Origin: Apoda limacodes
Lineage: Eukaryota; Arthropoda; Insecta; Lepidoptera; Limacodidae
Length of the DNA stretch: 64,000 bases
Reading direction: 5' to 3'
Assembly (NCBI GenBank): GCA_946406115.1
Contig: OX291543.1
Span: 25,260,815-25,324,814, forward strand
Part shown: one piece after another, positions 1 to 13,019 of the stretch
Numbering within the stretch: the stretch's first letter is position 1
Layout: each line of letters starts with the position of its first letter
The notes under the pieces: generated by a model
What the model saw: the letters and a program-made list of their open reading frames with translations, nothing else
Told to the model about the DNA's origin: nothing
The model's database searches: none
Position numbers and translations under genes: made by a program

Positions 1-205
1 ATACAGACAAAATTTCACCTAAATCGTAACAGTCATTTAGTAAGAGTTAAGTGAAAAACACACGTACAGAAGAATTATACCTAGACAAATAATCGACTCA
101 CATTTGACGTTTTAAGGTAGCCTATCCGTATAGCAGTTTAAGCGTGAATAGGAAACAGATAGACAAACAGACACAGTTACTTTCGCATTTATAATATTAG
201 TATAG
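1..205 (-). mobile_element. Helitron-like dispersed repeat, one end
   Basis: Read on the minus strand, this begins CTATACTAATATTATAAA at 205 and continues with the GCGAAAGTAAC and CTGTTT segments seen in the other copies of this window. It is closely similar to 15400-15659, including the CACACGTACAGAAGAATTATAC segment. The copy runs off the window start, so the opposite terminus is not visible. Assignment to a Lep1-type non-autonomous Helitron is inference from the CTATACTAATA start and the CTAG end of related copies. Confidence 0.6.
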
Positions 206-3059
206 ATTAATCAGTACTTCACCAGTGAGTCTTTGGTACCATGTGAGTTAGGGTTATGAATTTTGGACTGAATGTTCCTTTGGGCTCTCAAAAGGTTACT
301 AAATATTTGATTAATTCAAAATCGTTCTCGAGATCTGCTCATTTCACTATTACTTCAGCCAAGAGTACTAGTTATTTTCAGCAGCGAAGCCCGCAAGGCA
401 AGCTATAGCATCATGAAATATATTTGAAGAATAAAGAATATTATTACTATACTGGTCAAGTATATCTCAAAAATATTTAAACATACATTACACTAAATGA
501 ATACACAGAAATGGGCAAGGACCAATAAGGAAGTGTTAGTATGAAAATAAGACATAGTTTAGCCAATTTTGTAAGGAAATCGGAAATTGGCCATTTTAAT
601 GTAACCTTTTTTAACTAAATTACCAGAGTTTTTATTAAATTGATTAAATTTATTAACCAATAAAAACTTTGGTTATTAAAAATGAATGTATAACATGATT
701 TTTGCGACTAATTAAAGCGGGTTATAGCTGTAAATAATAATAACCCCTTTTAAAATGGAGAAAAGTTCATTGGATGGAGTTATAAACAAATACTTAATGC
801 TGTGAAGTTTTTCTACATCGGATTCACCTAGGGTTGCCAGATCGTAAATCCTAAATATCTCATTTAAATTTTTTGTTTAAAAATGCAAATATCGGGATTT
901 CGGGGTTGATCTCTGGATATTTCATTTTTTGTTATTCAAATGAACAAACTACCTAAAATGACAAAACATTCATACTAATAAATATAAATATTTTGGTTTA
1001 ATATTGTTTTTTTGGTTTTTCCCGAGACAATTATAATTCGTCGCTTAAAAAGGGCTATAGATATTGTTGTTCGATGACGCCACTAGTTCAGACACATGAA
1101 CAAAAATTTTTATTTTTAACTATTTATATTATTTTATTGTTTGAGCTCACCTCCATCATTTTGTAACGGGTCTGCTGTTTAGTAGTCAATATCCAAAAAT
1201 ACCAGAAATACAGGCTCAGAACCATTTAGTATAAAGCGAGCGATTCTTTTCAGATTTTTAGATGAAACAGGGTTTTAAAAGTTAGAATTTCATAGTAATC
1301 TCAAATGCAACTTTGAAGGCTTATTCAATGATAACCCACACAATGGGGTGAGCAAACAAACATTTTTCATCCCTCAGTTTAATATATGGAGAGTCCTTAA
1401 ACATTTTTTTTCATTATTTTATTACAAAACTGTAATAAATAAATTTTGAAAAATAGGGAAATGTTTCCTTTCAGCAAAATTTACCATAATCAATATTTAT
1501 GGTGCTTACCCTCTAAGCAGGCCTTCCTTTTTCACCCTGTATACGCCACACTCTAAGGCTACTATACGAGTTAAGTTAAGCCTAAGATATAGAGCAGACA
1601 GGCGTAAATACCCCGTTTTTGTGCAAATTTTGTGGCCAAACTATAGCACCAGAAGAATTGAAAAAAAATTATTATTGTGTTATAAAACTTGCTTTTATCT
1701 AGTGCACTACCTTACTAACTGAATTTCATTTATTGTATTTAATGCTATAAATAAACTGAAAGTGACCATTGATTCAACAGTCGTGCAAATTTTTAAAGCG
1801 TGTTTTACATTTTTATGTTATAAAAATTGATTAAATAATTAGAATTTCTTTTTAGGCATTGACTATAAAATGTAGCAAAAACTAAAAAAATGTGACTATA
1901 TAGACCTTGCAATACGCTAAATTCATGGCGTTATTGCGGTATAAATTATTTAAAAGTGTATAACAAATACATCTAACAGAAATGTATATAACATTGTGAA
2001 ATGATTTCAGTACATCTACAACAAAATCGTTATTATCACAGAAATAAGCTTTATCGCCCTCTTAATAAGTACGGCTGAAATAATGCTTTTCGATTTTTCT
2101 CCATATTAGATTTTTTTTTGAGGTTTTCAGTTCTCTATAATATTTATTGATCCCCAATATAAGGGAACAGGCCTTTGTGTCTATTCAAAATTTAAAACGT
2201 TTTTTTTTTGTCTGTTGGAGCGAGAGTCTGAAGGAGTCTCAGCACATATAGCGGCCAACGGCTTGGGTAGTCGCTCTTAATTGTCAATTTGTATTAATAT
2301 CGTATTGACTAATACGAAACCAAACCTTCTATTTTTTATGTACAGTGCCATCTATCGGTAATGTTTTAATGTCTGTATTAATCTCGTACTATTATCTCTT
2401 AATTCAAAACTTCGGAAGTTTAAGTTTATTATATATCATACAAATATATTTAAGTAGTAAGATTAACCAAATCTGAAAAGCTTAGTTATATATGAGGCTT
2501 AGTTATACAGAGAAGCATAGGTGTCCTGCCACAAAAGATATGTATTTAGGTCTTGCTTAAAATAAACCGTAGCACGTCTACCGGATCAATACTTTCATAA
2601 TTAACTAGTATTGTAATATTAACACACAAGTTATGAGCCTTATGTTGAGTAAATATAATATAATTAACTTTATCTATGTTTTTAAATACTTATGGAAAAT
2701 GGTAGAAAAACAGCATAGCAAAAATGTATCCTTTCTTTGTATTTACGTAATATCTACCTATGATACAGGTGAGCTAGGCTGCTTATTACATATGAGCGTG
2801 TGGGTTGCAGCCCGAGCCACAGGTGAGGGCATTACTGAACCGAGTGTGTATTGAGCAGAGCTCACGAGTGTCATACGACAGTTTTCAACACACTTGAAGG
2901 ACAGTAAATTCCTTGTTAAAATGTTGTAAAAAGTTGATATTTAATTAACATATTTGATATGTTTTTTAAAAACACGTTGAATTTATTTTTCCAAGAATAA
3001 GAACGTAGATCAAAGGCATAATTTTTCTTGCTTACAATTAAGGGGCTGTCAAAGCCTTT
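206..3059. other. AT-rich stretch, no gene recognised
   Basis: No reading frame here resembles a protein I know. The only structure noticed is around 825-1020, where AGGGTTGCCAGA is followed by CGGGATTTCGGGG; it resembles short pieces near 60890 and 61940 and may be a dispersed repeat. A segment at 2210-2290 has higher GC than its surroundings and is unidentified. Confidence 0.4.
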
Positions 3060-3510
3060 GTCAAAAGAAGTGGATGCCTAGCTCCATAAGGCAAATTCGC
3101 GTGACGTTATCGGGCACCAACCGGTCGTCGATGAATGGGTTAAGACTGGCCAAATCTCTCTTCATCTTGGAGCGGAAAGCTTGAATATCCTGTGGCAGGG
3201 TGGTAAAGTGCTCCTAACTTAAGGCGTCATGGAAGTCATGGAGGGTAATGCTAGATTTACCCGGCAGTAGACAACAGGGAATTCGTACATGATGTAGATC
3301 CTTAATGGACGAGATATAACGCATCCAGGATGCTAATAAGTCACCAGTAAGCAGGGTGTCCCAGGAGACGCCCACCAACTATAACTTCTGCAGTCTAACT
3401 TGAGCCAAAATAAAATAGAAGCAAGCCTATCCTTAGGATTAAAGATATGGGCAATAGTCGACAAGACAGTGTTCTTGGTCCAGGTCTTTGGTATAGCGCG
3501 GCTGCAGAAA
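3060..3510 (-). pseudogene. BEL/Pao-type LTR retrotransposon pol fragment, decayed
   Basis: Minus-strand conceptual translation gives a segment reading TKNTVLSTIAHIFNP, matching the TKRxxLSxIAxxFDP block that follows the reverse transcriptase in BEL/Pao polyproteins. A nearby WDTLLTGDLLASW-like stretch lies in another frame, and SLNPFIDD farther downstream matches the region just before the integrase. The pieces are in different frames and the RNase H region between them is shortened, so this is a dead remnant. No LTRs were seen. An LTR retrotransposon is the best fit; exact borders are uncertain. Confidence 0.55.
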
Positions 3511-4094
3511 ACACAAAAAAATTACATGGGAAATGTTGCTAGTGTCTTGGGCAAACTGCCGCAAGGGACTAGTTTTGTAAACGATTTTAAATTAAATAAG
3601 ATATGTTAGCAGTGACGGATATAAGGGGGGCGCGGGGTCGCGCGAACAAGATTTATATTTGCATACGAGTATATTGTATTTAGCTTAGAATATAGTAATT
3701 ATTTTAGTAACATATGTATATTTTCTATTCTGGCAAAATGATGGATTTAGTATTTAAAAACAAACAAACAGACTTTCACTAATACATTTTAAGGAATACT
3801 TGAGATTAGGATTTTAACACCCCATTCACTTTCATTATTAAACGCCTTTCTTCCCGTCTAAAATCTCCAATACAGAGATCCTTTAAAAACTTCGCTATAA
3901 ATAAAATCTCTCACTTGAATACGTCCAAAAATCCTCATACGGAAATGGCCTTAGGATTTAGTTATATTCCCGTGTAATCCTCTATTTGTACGATCCCCTA
4001 GCTTTGGGGATTTAGGCACGACCTTGATCCCGAGAGGCATACTTAAGGGGAACGTGGTTGAAATTTCGTGATATGAATTTATTTTATCCTACTT
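3511..4094. other. No gene recognised
   Basis: AT-rich sequence between the BEL/Pao remnant and the next Helitron-like repeat. It contains a short GC-rich patch near 3625-3645 (GGGGGGCGCGGGGTCGCGCG). Nothing else can be supported. Confidence 0.4.
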
Positions 4095-5149
4095 CCTACT
4101 AATATTATAAGTGTGCAAGTTTGTTATTTTATCACGCCGCAACGTCACATAAAATTAAGCTTAAATTTGGCGCAAAAACAGTTGCAGAGACAAAGAAGGA
4201 CATAGGCTATTCTGTATTCCGCAAAAATAAAATTAAACGAATTCCACTTTCCTACTAATCTATTTCTATATATACTTAATATATAAAGCTGAAGAGTTTG
4301 TTTGTTTGAACGCGTTAATCTCAGGAACTACTGCGCTGCGCTGCGTGCGCTGCGTAAATGGTTAAAGTTTCGCAAAAAACATGTATTACAGAATTGATCT
4401 CCTTTAAAAGTTCAAAAAAAAAGTTCGCGACAGCATATGTCTATCTTTTAAGGTTGGATTACTATAACCTTTTTTATGCCAACCAATTTTGTTCTAAAAT
4501 AATGCATTATTTGCGAAGGTGTTTTTATAAATGATATTAATCCTTATCCAAAAAAATACGTTATTCCTCACAAGTATTTAATTTAAAATGAAATTGGCCG
4601 TTACATCATTCGATTTCAATGAATATCTTAGGAGATATCGCAGTTTTAAAATAACATCGCAGCAAAATAATGATCAAGTACTGCGCGCGCATTTATGATG
4701 TGCAAGGCCGACGGGCAGTCATTAGGGGTAAGGGCAGTACGTATTATTTAAAAATATTTTCACCTTCCACGTAAACAAAGACGCGGGTTAAAGTTAGCGT
4801 TAGCCCAAAGTAACTATTACTGACAGACTGACTGGCTGATCTATCAACGCACAGCTCCAGCCACTGGACTGATCGAGCTGAATTTCAGCACACATATAGC
4901 TATTATGATGTAGGGGTGCTAAGAAAGGTTTTTCCAAAACTCACCCCCTAAACGGGGGTTTAAAGTTTTTACGGAGCACCAAGATCGCGAGGTTAATCCG
5001 TTAGTTAATCGTTAAATATTTTTGAGAAAGAGAAAGAGAGAGAGAATGTAAAGTGTGAGTAGGTTTTTTTTCTATAATTGAGGAGTTGCCGTAAGAATCC
5101 TAGGCCGAAAACCAAATTTAGGGCGAGCGAAGCCGCTGGCAAAAGCTAG
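4095..5149 (+). mobile_element. Helitron-like element with CTAG terminus
   Basis: Starts CCTACTAATATTATAAG and ends GCCGCTGGCAAAAGCTAG followed by T, the paired ends seen in several copies here (44860-45255, 45397-45636, 61343-61864). It is about 1 kb and has no coding capacity, so it would be non-autonomous. The interior holds a second start-like string near 4255, which suggests nested or rearranged copies. Internal landmarks shared with the family are ATAATTGAGGAGTTGCCGTA and GGCGAGCGAAGCCGC. Helitron assignment rests on the 3' CTAG/T end and the absence of inverted repeats. Confidence 0.55.
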
Positions 5150-6485
5150 TGTAAATATAATAGTTTATTTGTTTGTTACTCAACACCGTTGCAACGGAGA
5201 ATTCAGCTGAGCTGAGATTTACCACAGAGATAGTTGAAGAGACGGGAAGGACATACTCACTTTTTATGCCGAACAATTGTTAAGATTCCGCGGAAATAGC
5301 TAGAACCGAATTCTACCTGAACGAACTATAGCTACAGCTATAGTAAACTTCTTTATTATAATCAAGCAGTTGCCGTAAAAAAGAATCCCACGCTGATAAC
5401 CAAATGATGTAATTTTACAGCATTAATTGTCGTCAAGTAGCGATAGTAAGTTAATGATTAATATTAAATGAATAAATGAAATAATTTCGGAGCAAGAATT
5501 TTTTTTTGTAAATAAAATTTTATTGTACAATTTTTATTTAATGAAGTCCCTAAGCCCTAGGTAATGAAATATCTGTTATTACAATGAATAGTTTTTTTTA
5601 ACGTCTCTAGTACTATAAAATATAAAATAAAATCACGTAAATAGGTTCATAAACAAAAAGTTATGGCTGAACATCCTTAAAAAAATAAATATACAGTCGC
5701 ATTGAGAACCTCCTCCTTTTTTTAAAGTCGGTTTCAAAGAAGAAATTGACTGGCTGACATTTTGCACAAACGTTCCTTAAATGTCGTAAGTGTGCACTAA
5801 GAAGGGATTTTTGGAAAATAATCCCCTAAGGGGGTAAAATATAGGTTGGCAGTTTGCATGGAAATGAAACTTGGATAAACGTTAAAAATTAAGATTCACG
5901 CGAATTACCGGTTTTGCAAAATTATTCTCTAGACGGCAAAATAGAGGATGAAAATGTGTATGAGAATTTCGATGTTATTGTAAACAGTTAAAAGCTTTAT
6001 TTTTTTAAAGTTTACGCAGACGAAGTTACGGGAATAAGCTAGTCATACATAAAATAAACAGCTACAATGTATTTATGTTAAGGGTGAAATTGTTAAAAAA
6101 CAAAAAAAATATGTTTTTTGAGGTGAAACTACTGTAATTTGAAATGGCAATAGCTCGGGCCCGTCTCACATTTGGCCGGTTTTTAATATTTGTTGTTATA
6201 CTTTAGAGTTCACACTATTTTTCACTGCAAGATTGAAGTTTGTATGTATTACTTTTTTACGATAGAGCGAAAATAACGAAAATGTGTTTCTTGTATGGGT
6301 CGCCCCTTAAATTCTTACTTTTATAACTTTTTATTTGTTAGATAATATAAGTTTTTAAATTTTTGCGTTCCATTACTAATTTTAAAGCTCACTCAAGATA
6401 AACGGGTACAAAACGAGTAGAAGAAGTTTGCCGTAACACACGCACGAAGAATCCAGAAGTTAGGAGATATTTCAAAATATTAATA
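5150..6485. other. Repeat remnants, no gene
   Basis: 5160-5410 contains degraded Helitron-like interior sequence (GACGGGAAGGACATA, AGTTGCCGTAAAA). 5690-5735 carries the string GAGAACCTCCTCCTTTTTTT, which recurs at 57988-58010. The remainder is AT-rich with no recognisable gene. Confidence 0.4.
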
Positions 6486-6796
6486 AATATTTCAAAAGAG
6501 TAACGGATAAAATTGGATCGTTTTTGAATAAATTCTCCATTAAGACTGTATGTGTTCCGTTTTCCAAAATTGAACAGCAGGTGCGCACGCCAAAGGACGT
6601 TATCCCATACCAAACACCAGGTCAGGTCAAAGAACATATTGCTGCTGTAAAGAATTGCCCGACGACAAAATCAGCTACAGCGGAACATCTGATTAACTGC
6701 AAATCCAACTACTGGATTAATACTGGACTGATCCAACTACTTTTAGAATCCCAAAAATTATTGACATCAATTGGCCGGCAGATTTCGAAACTTTAA
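6486..6796 (+). pseudogene. GIY-YIG endonuclease fragment, Penelope-type retroelement
   Basis: Plus-strand translation reads VTDKIGSFLNKFSIKTV, then PFSKIEQQVRTPKDVIPYQ, then TPG, followed immediately by VKEHIAAVKN and KSATAEHL. In Penelope-type retroelements the TPG is followed by GIY...YIGQTGR and then a TRxKEH segment. Here the block holding the GIY and YIG motifs is missing, so the protein jumps from TPG to the KEH helix within one open frame. The catalytic tyrosines are therefore gone and the fragment cannot be an active nuclease. A mariner remnant on the other strand abuts its 3' end. Family assignment is by motif recognition only. Confidence 0.6.
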
Positions 6797-6801
6797 ACTT
6801 C

Positions 6802-7228
6802 TTACGGGTGGTGTACCTTTTTTATGCCCTTACATCTACTCGTGTTTAAGCTAAGACTCAAAGTTATGACCCCAAGTTTAATCTCCAGCAATTTTTTTCC
6901 CAAAATCAGCGTAGGTTCGTCACCAATCGACTTCAGAAACTCCCAAGACCCCTCGACTCGTTGCTGCTTTTGCGGCGGCGTAAGCATTCTTGGCTCCCAT
7001 CATGCACTGACTTAAGTCATTCCAAGATGGTCATAAAGCACCCTCACAGTTGTAGTACCTGATACACCAACTAATGCAGAAAGGTTTTTCTTATTCAGAC
7101 AAGAATCTTCCAGTATAAGTTTTTCAACTTTTTCGACGATATCCGACGTGATGGCCTCGACCAGCCGTCCTTGGCGGGGTCATCTTCAATCGAATCTCGA
7201 TCTAGTTTAATAAGACCATGCTACTTGT
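6802..7228 (-). pseudogene. mariner-type transposase fragment
   Basis: Minus-strand translation in shifting frames gives DSIEDDP, a helix-turn-helix-like segment with LSALVGVSGTTTVRVLYDHLG, then PRMLTPPQKQQRVEGSWEFL and finally GDEP. This order matches a mariner transposase N-terminal half: GRPS-like linker, second helix-turn-helix ending in LHEHLG, the WVPR(M/H)LT block, and the start of the catalytic domain. At least one frameshift and an in-frame stop break it, and the catalytic acidic residues beyond the GDE are not recognisable. It is a dead copy. Terminal repeats were not identified. Confidence 0.65.
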
Positions 7229-9555
7229 ATATCATGGTGAAAACCCTTAGACTACAACAAGGGATTACAAATATATAGGGATTTCATCATCTTAACAAAA
7301 ATGTTAACGCTTATGCCGAACATTTATATAACATGCTCGGTGTGGAGCCTAATGCCTGCTAATATCGCCCTACTGTAACTCATAAATAGTAATAATTAGT
7401 GGCCTCCACCCGAAATCAAAGACCTATGACTTGGTCCTTTTTTTTATTTAACTAATACTAACTTAAAATTATACAAAATATGGGACCGTAAAATACAGCT
7501 AGGTTACAAACAAACAAAAACACAATTAGATTTTGAAATTTACATACATATCAGGTAGGGTCGTGAAGTACGTTTCCGTTTCCACGAGTAAATATAGGTA
7601 CTTCAAGCTCCAGACGGCTGGAGGTGCAGGTATTTTGTTTCAGGACAAAAAGCTTGATTGTATAAAAAGCACATTTCGCGACACGAAACTTTAGCTACGA
7701 AAAGTAAAAGCACTATTTCATGGAAAAAAGGTATCGCAAGGCTTATTCCTCGTTATGTCAATAAGCTGAAGTACTTACGAGTCAAGGATACGAGCTTGAA
7801 AAACTGTCTAAGTACTTACTCTGCCTCTGTAGTGAAGGGTGACGGTTGGGCTTTTTTACAACGAAAATCCCGTCAAGTGTGAGTGTGAATTTCGTATTGG
7901 AGGTTTCGTGGACGAAAATTAAAAATTGTTTAGCTTGTACTAAAAGCTATCTTTTAAATCGCAAATACTAGATAAAAGAACGCTACTAAAATGCATCGAG
8001 CTTCACAGATTTTGCAAGTAACTTTTTTATTTTACAAATGAGTAACCACAGACAGCCAGTGACTAAGTAACGTGCGGCCAATATACTCCAATTGTTTTAG
8101 ACAGTAGTGCCAAGTGCGGTGTCCTTGAGTAGATAATAGCTCGATGCTGTTTGTTGTAGCTGGGGGCACGGTAGTACCCATACCCTCCTTTTCTGGAAGC
8201 ATTTCGGCGTATTTAACGTATCTGTCTAGCAATACTGGGTTATTGTAAAGGCTGCAATTCTGTTTGTTTAATAAGCTAAGAGCTAAGCTACTTAGAAGAA
8301 CCAAACAATTTCAAGTTTATAGATTCTGATTAGAGATAATGCAAAGTTACGAAAATTCGACACTGACTGATTCAAGATCTTCAAAATAGAATGAGTAATT
8401 CCTCAATACCCTAAGAAATGTAATTTGGTACAGAGATGGGTTTTTTAATTGAAATTTACACAAAGAAAAAAGTAACAAAACTTGAATTTTCGAATATCTG
8501 GAGTACCTGATGACCCTTGCGTATACCCAAGAGCCTAGCCAAACTGTTAAGAGATATCGAAATTCCATTTTAGAGACAATTATTTGATTTACTTTACTTT
8601 ACGTGGTACCCTTTAAGGTAGGCCAAATTATAAGAGATATCAAAATGCAGCAATTGGTAAAAAAAATATCTAAAGAGCGTTTGAATCTTGGCTACAGTTT
8701 TTGGTATTGCTCACTGACGGTTTTTGTTAGTTCTTCTGGGTGGTTTCGAAGTTTAAGTTTTGAAAATTCGATTTTTATGTCCTAATGACACAAAAAACAG
8801 AACCAGGAAAAAGAAAATGAAGATATTGTCCACCCAAAAAAGTCGTACAAGAAAATTACCCACAAAAACAAGTGCCAAGTCCCGATTGAGATGATTTGGC
8901 TATAAAACATTTATTAAATTCCATTCTTTAGAATCTACTCTGCCTAATAATATCAGTATAAAAAAAAATCAATAATGATGAGGCAATTCGATTAATATAT
9001 TTATATCATACGAGTATGCTGAGGAATTAAGTATGACTTTTTCCGCTAAAAATGTTGTAGTTTTGAGCTTAAGTTTATAGCAACAACGGCCAAGTATAAA
9101 ATTCCAAAGCATAGGTATAAAAAGAATTGTTTTCTGATTATTTAAAATGTTTTAGCTCATATTAGCTCAATTAGGCGCAGAAGATTCGTAAAGAATGGAA
9201 TTTAACAAGATTTCTTATATCCACCTACTAGACTTGGCTCTTTATGACATCTCACTACTTTTTATAGACAAATCATCTAAATCGAGACTTGGCACGTTTT
9301 TTACAGCATGTTTTTGTTGGGATAAAGATTTGTCCGAACCATTTTCATGACAGAATATTTCAGGACGAAATCGCGGACAAAAGTTAAAGAATAATAAAAT
9401 TGGTTTCAGAAATGTTCACGGCGTTGCACGGGAAAAAAGCAAATTCTACCTAAAAAGGCATTGCATTCGCCTTTGTGTCAACAAACTGCGCGGTCTTGGG
9501 GTAGAAACGTAGACGAGTGGCACCAAAGTGCTTATTTTGTGTTAACTGGTAATGA
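7229..9555. other. No gene recognised
   Basis: Several open frames of 60-90 codons occur here, but none has a recognisable domain or a convincing splice context. The sequence is AT-rich throughout. No repeat with a partner elsewhere in the window was noticed. Confidence 0.35.
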
Positions 9556-9651
9556 GAGAGGGAATAGATCTGTATAGATTGTAGAAAGAGAGGAAATAGA
9601 TCTGTATAGGTCGTAGAAAGAGAGGAAATAGATCTGTATAGGTCGTAGAAA
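9556..9651. repeat. 32-bp tandem repeat, three copies
   Basis: Three consecutive units begin at 9556, 9588 and 9620, each reading GAGAGG(G/A)AATAGATCTGTA followed by TAG(A/G)T(T/C)GTAGAAA. Copies two and three are identical; copy one differs at a few sites. It sits immediately before a minus-strand Helitron-like copy. Confidence 0.9.
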
Positions 9652-9715
9652 GAGCAGCTTTTGTGCGACTACTTTTATTTCCAGAGCAATGTTTATTTTC
9701 TATTTTTATATTTCA

Positions 9716-9999
9716 CTCGATTTTGCCAGCGGCTCCGTCTGCCCTAAATTCGGTTATCGTCGTAGAACCCCTTAATTATCCTACTGAAGTTTGCTACTAA
9801 TGAAGTTAGCTATAGTTCGTTTGAGCTCGGTTATAGTTAACCCGCGGGAACTTTTGATTTTTTCCGCATAAAAAGTAGCCTATGTCCTATTCCAGTACCA
9901 ACCAAGTTTCATCCTGATCCGTCCAGTGGTTGAAGTGTGATTGAGTATCAAACATCCAAACATTCATCTAGACATACTTTCACAATTATAATATTAAAA
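9716..9999 (-). mobile_element. Helitron-like repeat, minus strand
   Basis: Reading the minus strand from 9999: TTTTAATATTATAATTGTGAAAG, then TTCAACCACTGGACGGATC, AATAGGACATAGGCTAC, and an end GCCGCTGGCAAAATCGAG at 9716. The family end CTAG is mutated to CGAG. The interior is closely similar to 44860-45255, which marks both as one subfamily. Confidence 0.6.
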
Positions 10000-10634
10000 G
10001 AATTCTATTATATTACATAGTAAAATTATTTGGCTGTTATTTGATTTAGACTACAGCCTTTTTATAGGAATCTGAGAAACATGAACTATCTTATGGTTAA
10101 TAGCTATTCGTCAGTTAGCAGATCAGTAGTTTTTATCGCAAACCATCAAAAACATATTTCTTTTGTTGATAAAGTAAAATTGGATTAATGATGTATGTTA
10201 TATGTATATAATAAAAGTGTGAAGGGTGTTAACCAACTCGTAAATTTTAAATGACACTTATATGTTTGGCCTAACATTTAACATTGGCCTACTTATGTAA
10301 TGAAGTAAATTATGTCATTATCTAAAGGTGGAGTCTTGGTACGATTTACGGCGATATCGATAAATGTCTCGCAAAGCTTACCGACCTATCGAATAGTGTT
10401 TATAACAACAAACTGTCTATATTTATAAGCCTCTAATACGAAATAAAAAAAAAACAGAAATTAGGATAGAAGCTTTACAAAAACACGCGTTGCCGTCCCT
10501 TTGAAAATCTCATAACTTCTTTCTTGAAATATGGGATCATATTTCAGTCCTTAGAGAAAACCTCATTCTACAACCTAATTGTTCGCGGGAGAAAGTTTCG
10601 CTGAAACTACACTGTACGTCACCATTAAGGTTCA
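10000..10634. other. No gene recognised
   Basis: AT-rich sequence with no coding or repeat signal that could be supported. Confidence 0.35.
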
Positions 10635-10846
10635 AAGGTGTTAAGATGGTAGAAAGTAGCCGTGGCCATCATTTCGATCCCTTAAATATTCAATTCAATT
10701 CAGAATTCAATGCAATTCAGTCAATTAGAATTCAAAAGGTCCAAGGTATCTGGTTGCATCCACCCAGAGATAGCAGCAGTACTCCATATAGGGCTGGACT
10801 TGCAACTTGTAAAGCAGTAACCTTTGCCCCGAGGTGAAGTAAGTTT
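10635..10846 (-). pseudogene. Fragment of the 20.5-kb LINE family, minus strand
   Basis: Two blocks match the minus strand of the intact LINE ORF. 10644-10675 (ATGGTAGAAAGTAGCCGTGG...) corresponds to about 23764-23795, and 10756-10838 (CCCAGAGATAGCAGCAGTAC...) corresponds to about 23510-23592. The LINE sequence between the blocks has been replaced by about 75 bp rich in AATTCAATTCA. The piece encodes only remnants of the C-terminal third of the reverse transcriptase ORF and is dead. Confidence 0.75.
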
Positions 10847-13019
10847 AAACCAAAGTAATAACCAATGCTAATCATTAAAAGTTAAATTATTTTCTTTTTT
10901 AATTTATTCATAAAATGGGGGTGAGCTGCATAATAAAAATAGTATTTGTTGTCAGCACTGAGATGAATATTAATAAACAGCGGCTAATGTATTCAAAAAC
11001 TTACTCTACAAAACTGTAGCGATCTTATTAGGTTTCCTTAACAATTATGTAGTCTTTTGTCCTACGAGTATCTTTACCAGGGGGTATAAGTATTAAATCT
11101 TTTTGTCAAAGAAATCCTAACAAGCGCATATTAGCGCTAAGCGTTATATGACCTATACAGTGGTTCTTACTAACGTTTAAAGTGTCATATCAGTGTTAAG
11201 AATTAGAGTTATACCATGCTATAGCTCAGATATAACTATAAAAGAGGCCCACGTCCTTAGAGTTTAAAGTTCTTTAGTGCTTACATAATAATGATATATT
11301 AGAGTTAAGCTTAGTTAAAAAAGTGCAACTAAAAAGTGGCGTTACTTATTAAATTAATAATAAATAATAGTGTTAATTTATTAATAGTGGTCCTTACAGC
11401 TGAAAGCGTTATTACTGAGATACACAGTGATATTTAGCGCTCAACTAAATAAATAAACAACAATAGTGGCAATTACAGCTTTAGGTTGCATAACGATGTT
11501 TTCCATCGTGAAAGCATTTGGTTGTATTCTCGTTTCAATGACATAGAATTTATAAAACTTTTTAGAAGCATACAAGTACTTAAGTAGTTTATAAGAGTCA
11601 GGTAACTCTTTTTTTACAGCTTTCACTGCTACGAGAAGCTTATAACTGTAGGAGTAACCTATATAGTGGCTATAGCAATCGGTAATATACAATAACTAGC
11701 TATAGTAGTGTTGCGTCAGTCTTAACACATTAAGTATCACTTGATAACCCTTCTAAACCTCTGTAAGCTATTATTTAAACCATTGTAGAGCTATACTAGC
11801 ATTTGTAAAATAAGCTGCAGTCAATACCAATGTGCTAGTTGGAAAGTTCCTTTTTCCTGAACTAATCCTTTCGAACATTACCAACTAGCTCTCAAACCTG
11901 TACTTCTGAAAAAAACCGTAACAGACTAAACTTGCGACTGTAGGTGTTTGATAAGAAAGCTTATTATAAACACAGTATCAGTTTTAAAAATTTTGCCGAA
12001 AATAGGTATTTAATTTTATAAGTTAAACATTATTTTTTCAAAGAATGTACAAATTCAAGTAAAATCTAAGTTCTTGTGCAAGTTTTATTGCAAAAGTACC
12101 TTACATTACCATACATACAAAAAAAGGAAGTGTGACTGTGTCGTGGACACGGCCGTGGGTTTTACGTGAATACGTGTGTGTACGTAACGGTTAATATTTT
12201 TTGAACCCTAGCTGTGCCTACATTCTTTTACGTTCTCGGTACCGCTTCACTCTGTCATACGGTGTTTTATAGGTATTTGGATGAGAATCCTGATTTTTTT
12301 GTAGGTAAAACCAAAAACAATAAATATATTTTTGTAGACAAAACCAAACACAATTGTAGGTAAAAATCTTCCTTTTTTTTTCCTACAAAACCCAACTCAG
12401 TCCCTTTAAATGTAAAACAAAGCTCGCATTTTTAGTTCCATTTTATTCTAAATTCAGGAGGTGTAATCATTTAATGCATACCGTAAGCATCTCTCCCGTA
12501 AAGTTTTCACCGCAATTTTGGATTCATTCCAACACCTAATATACCATTCTGTTTGTCTTTCGAGGCAATAAAATGACTTTTATGTAAATCATACGAATTC
12601 TATACATTTTTGATGAGGCACTTCTCGCCGCATTTTCAGATTTTAATTAAGTATTGGTTTCTATTATAACTTTTAAATTACTCCTTATTATATTTTTTAC
12701 AACATTTTAGTTAAGACTATTTTTTTTCTGCGTAATATTTGTTATAGGTAATTAATAACTATCGGTACATTTTTACAATTAATAATAATAGTTTTAATTA
12801 TTATTTTCTTGTAACAACTTAATCCAAACAAAATTAAAAGATTAATAACATTAATCTTCTTAGTTACAGTGGAGTCAATCTACGATTTTGTTGGGAAATG
12901 TTTAGCGAAGCTTGGCGACCTATATTCTCTGTGTATTCTATGTATATGTCTAGTTCGGTACAAAAACATTTTAGCCTAAAAACAAATTCATTTTTTTACA
13001 TACATTTTTACCATATAAT
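10847..13019. other. No gene recognised
   Basis: AT-rich sequence. A small inverted pair, GCTAGTTGG near 11832 and CCAACTAGC near 11881, could form a hairpin around about 40 bp. Open frames such as that at 11441-11692 (minus) show no recognisable domain. Confidence 0.35.

Noticed and set aside
7658..7882. Basic 74-codon open frame as a small gene
   Set aside because: No domain, no splice or promoter context, and no difference in composition from the surroundings.
12125..12180. GC-rich near-palindrome (GTGTCGTGGACACGGCCGTG)
   Set aside because: Short and without a partner in the window; it could not be distinguished from chance.
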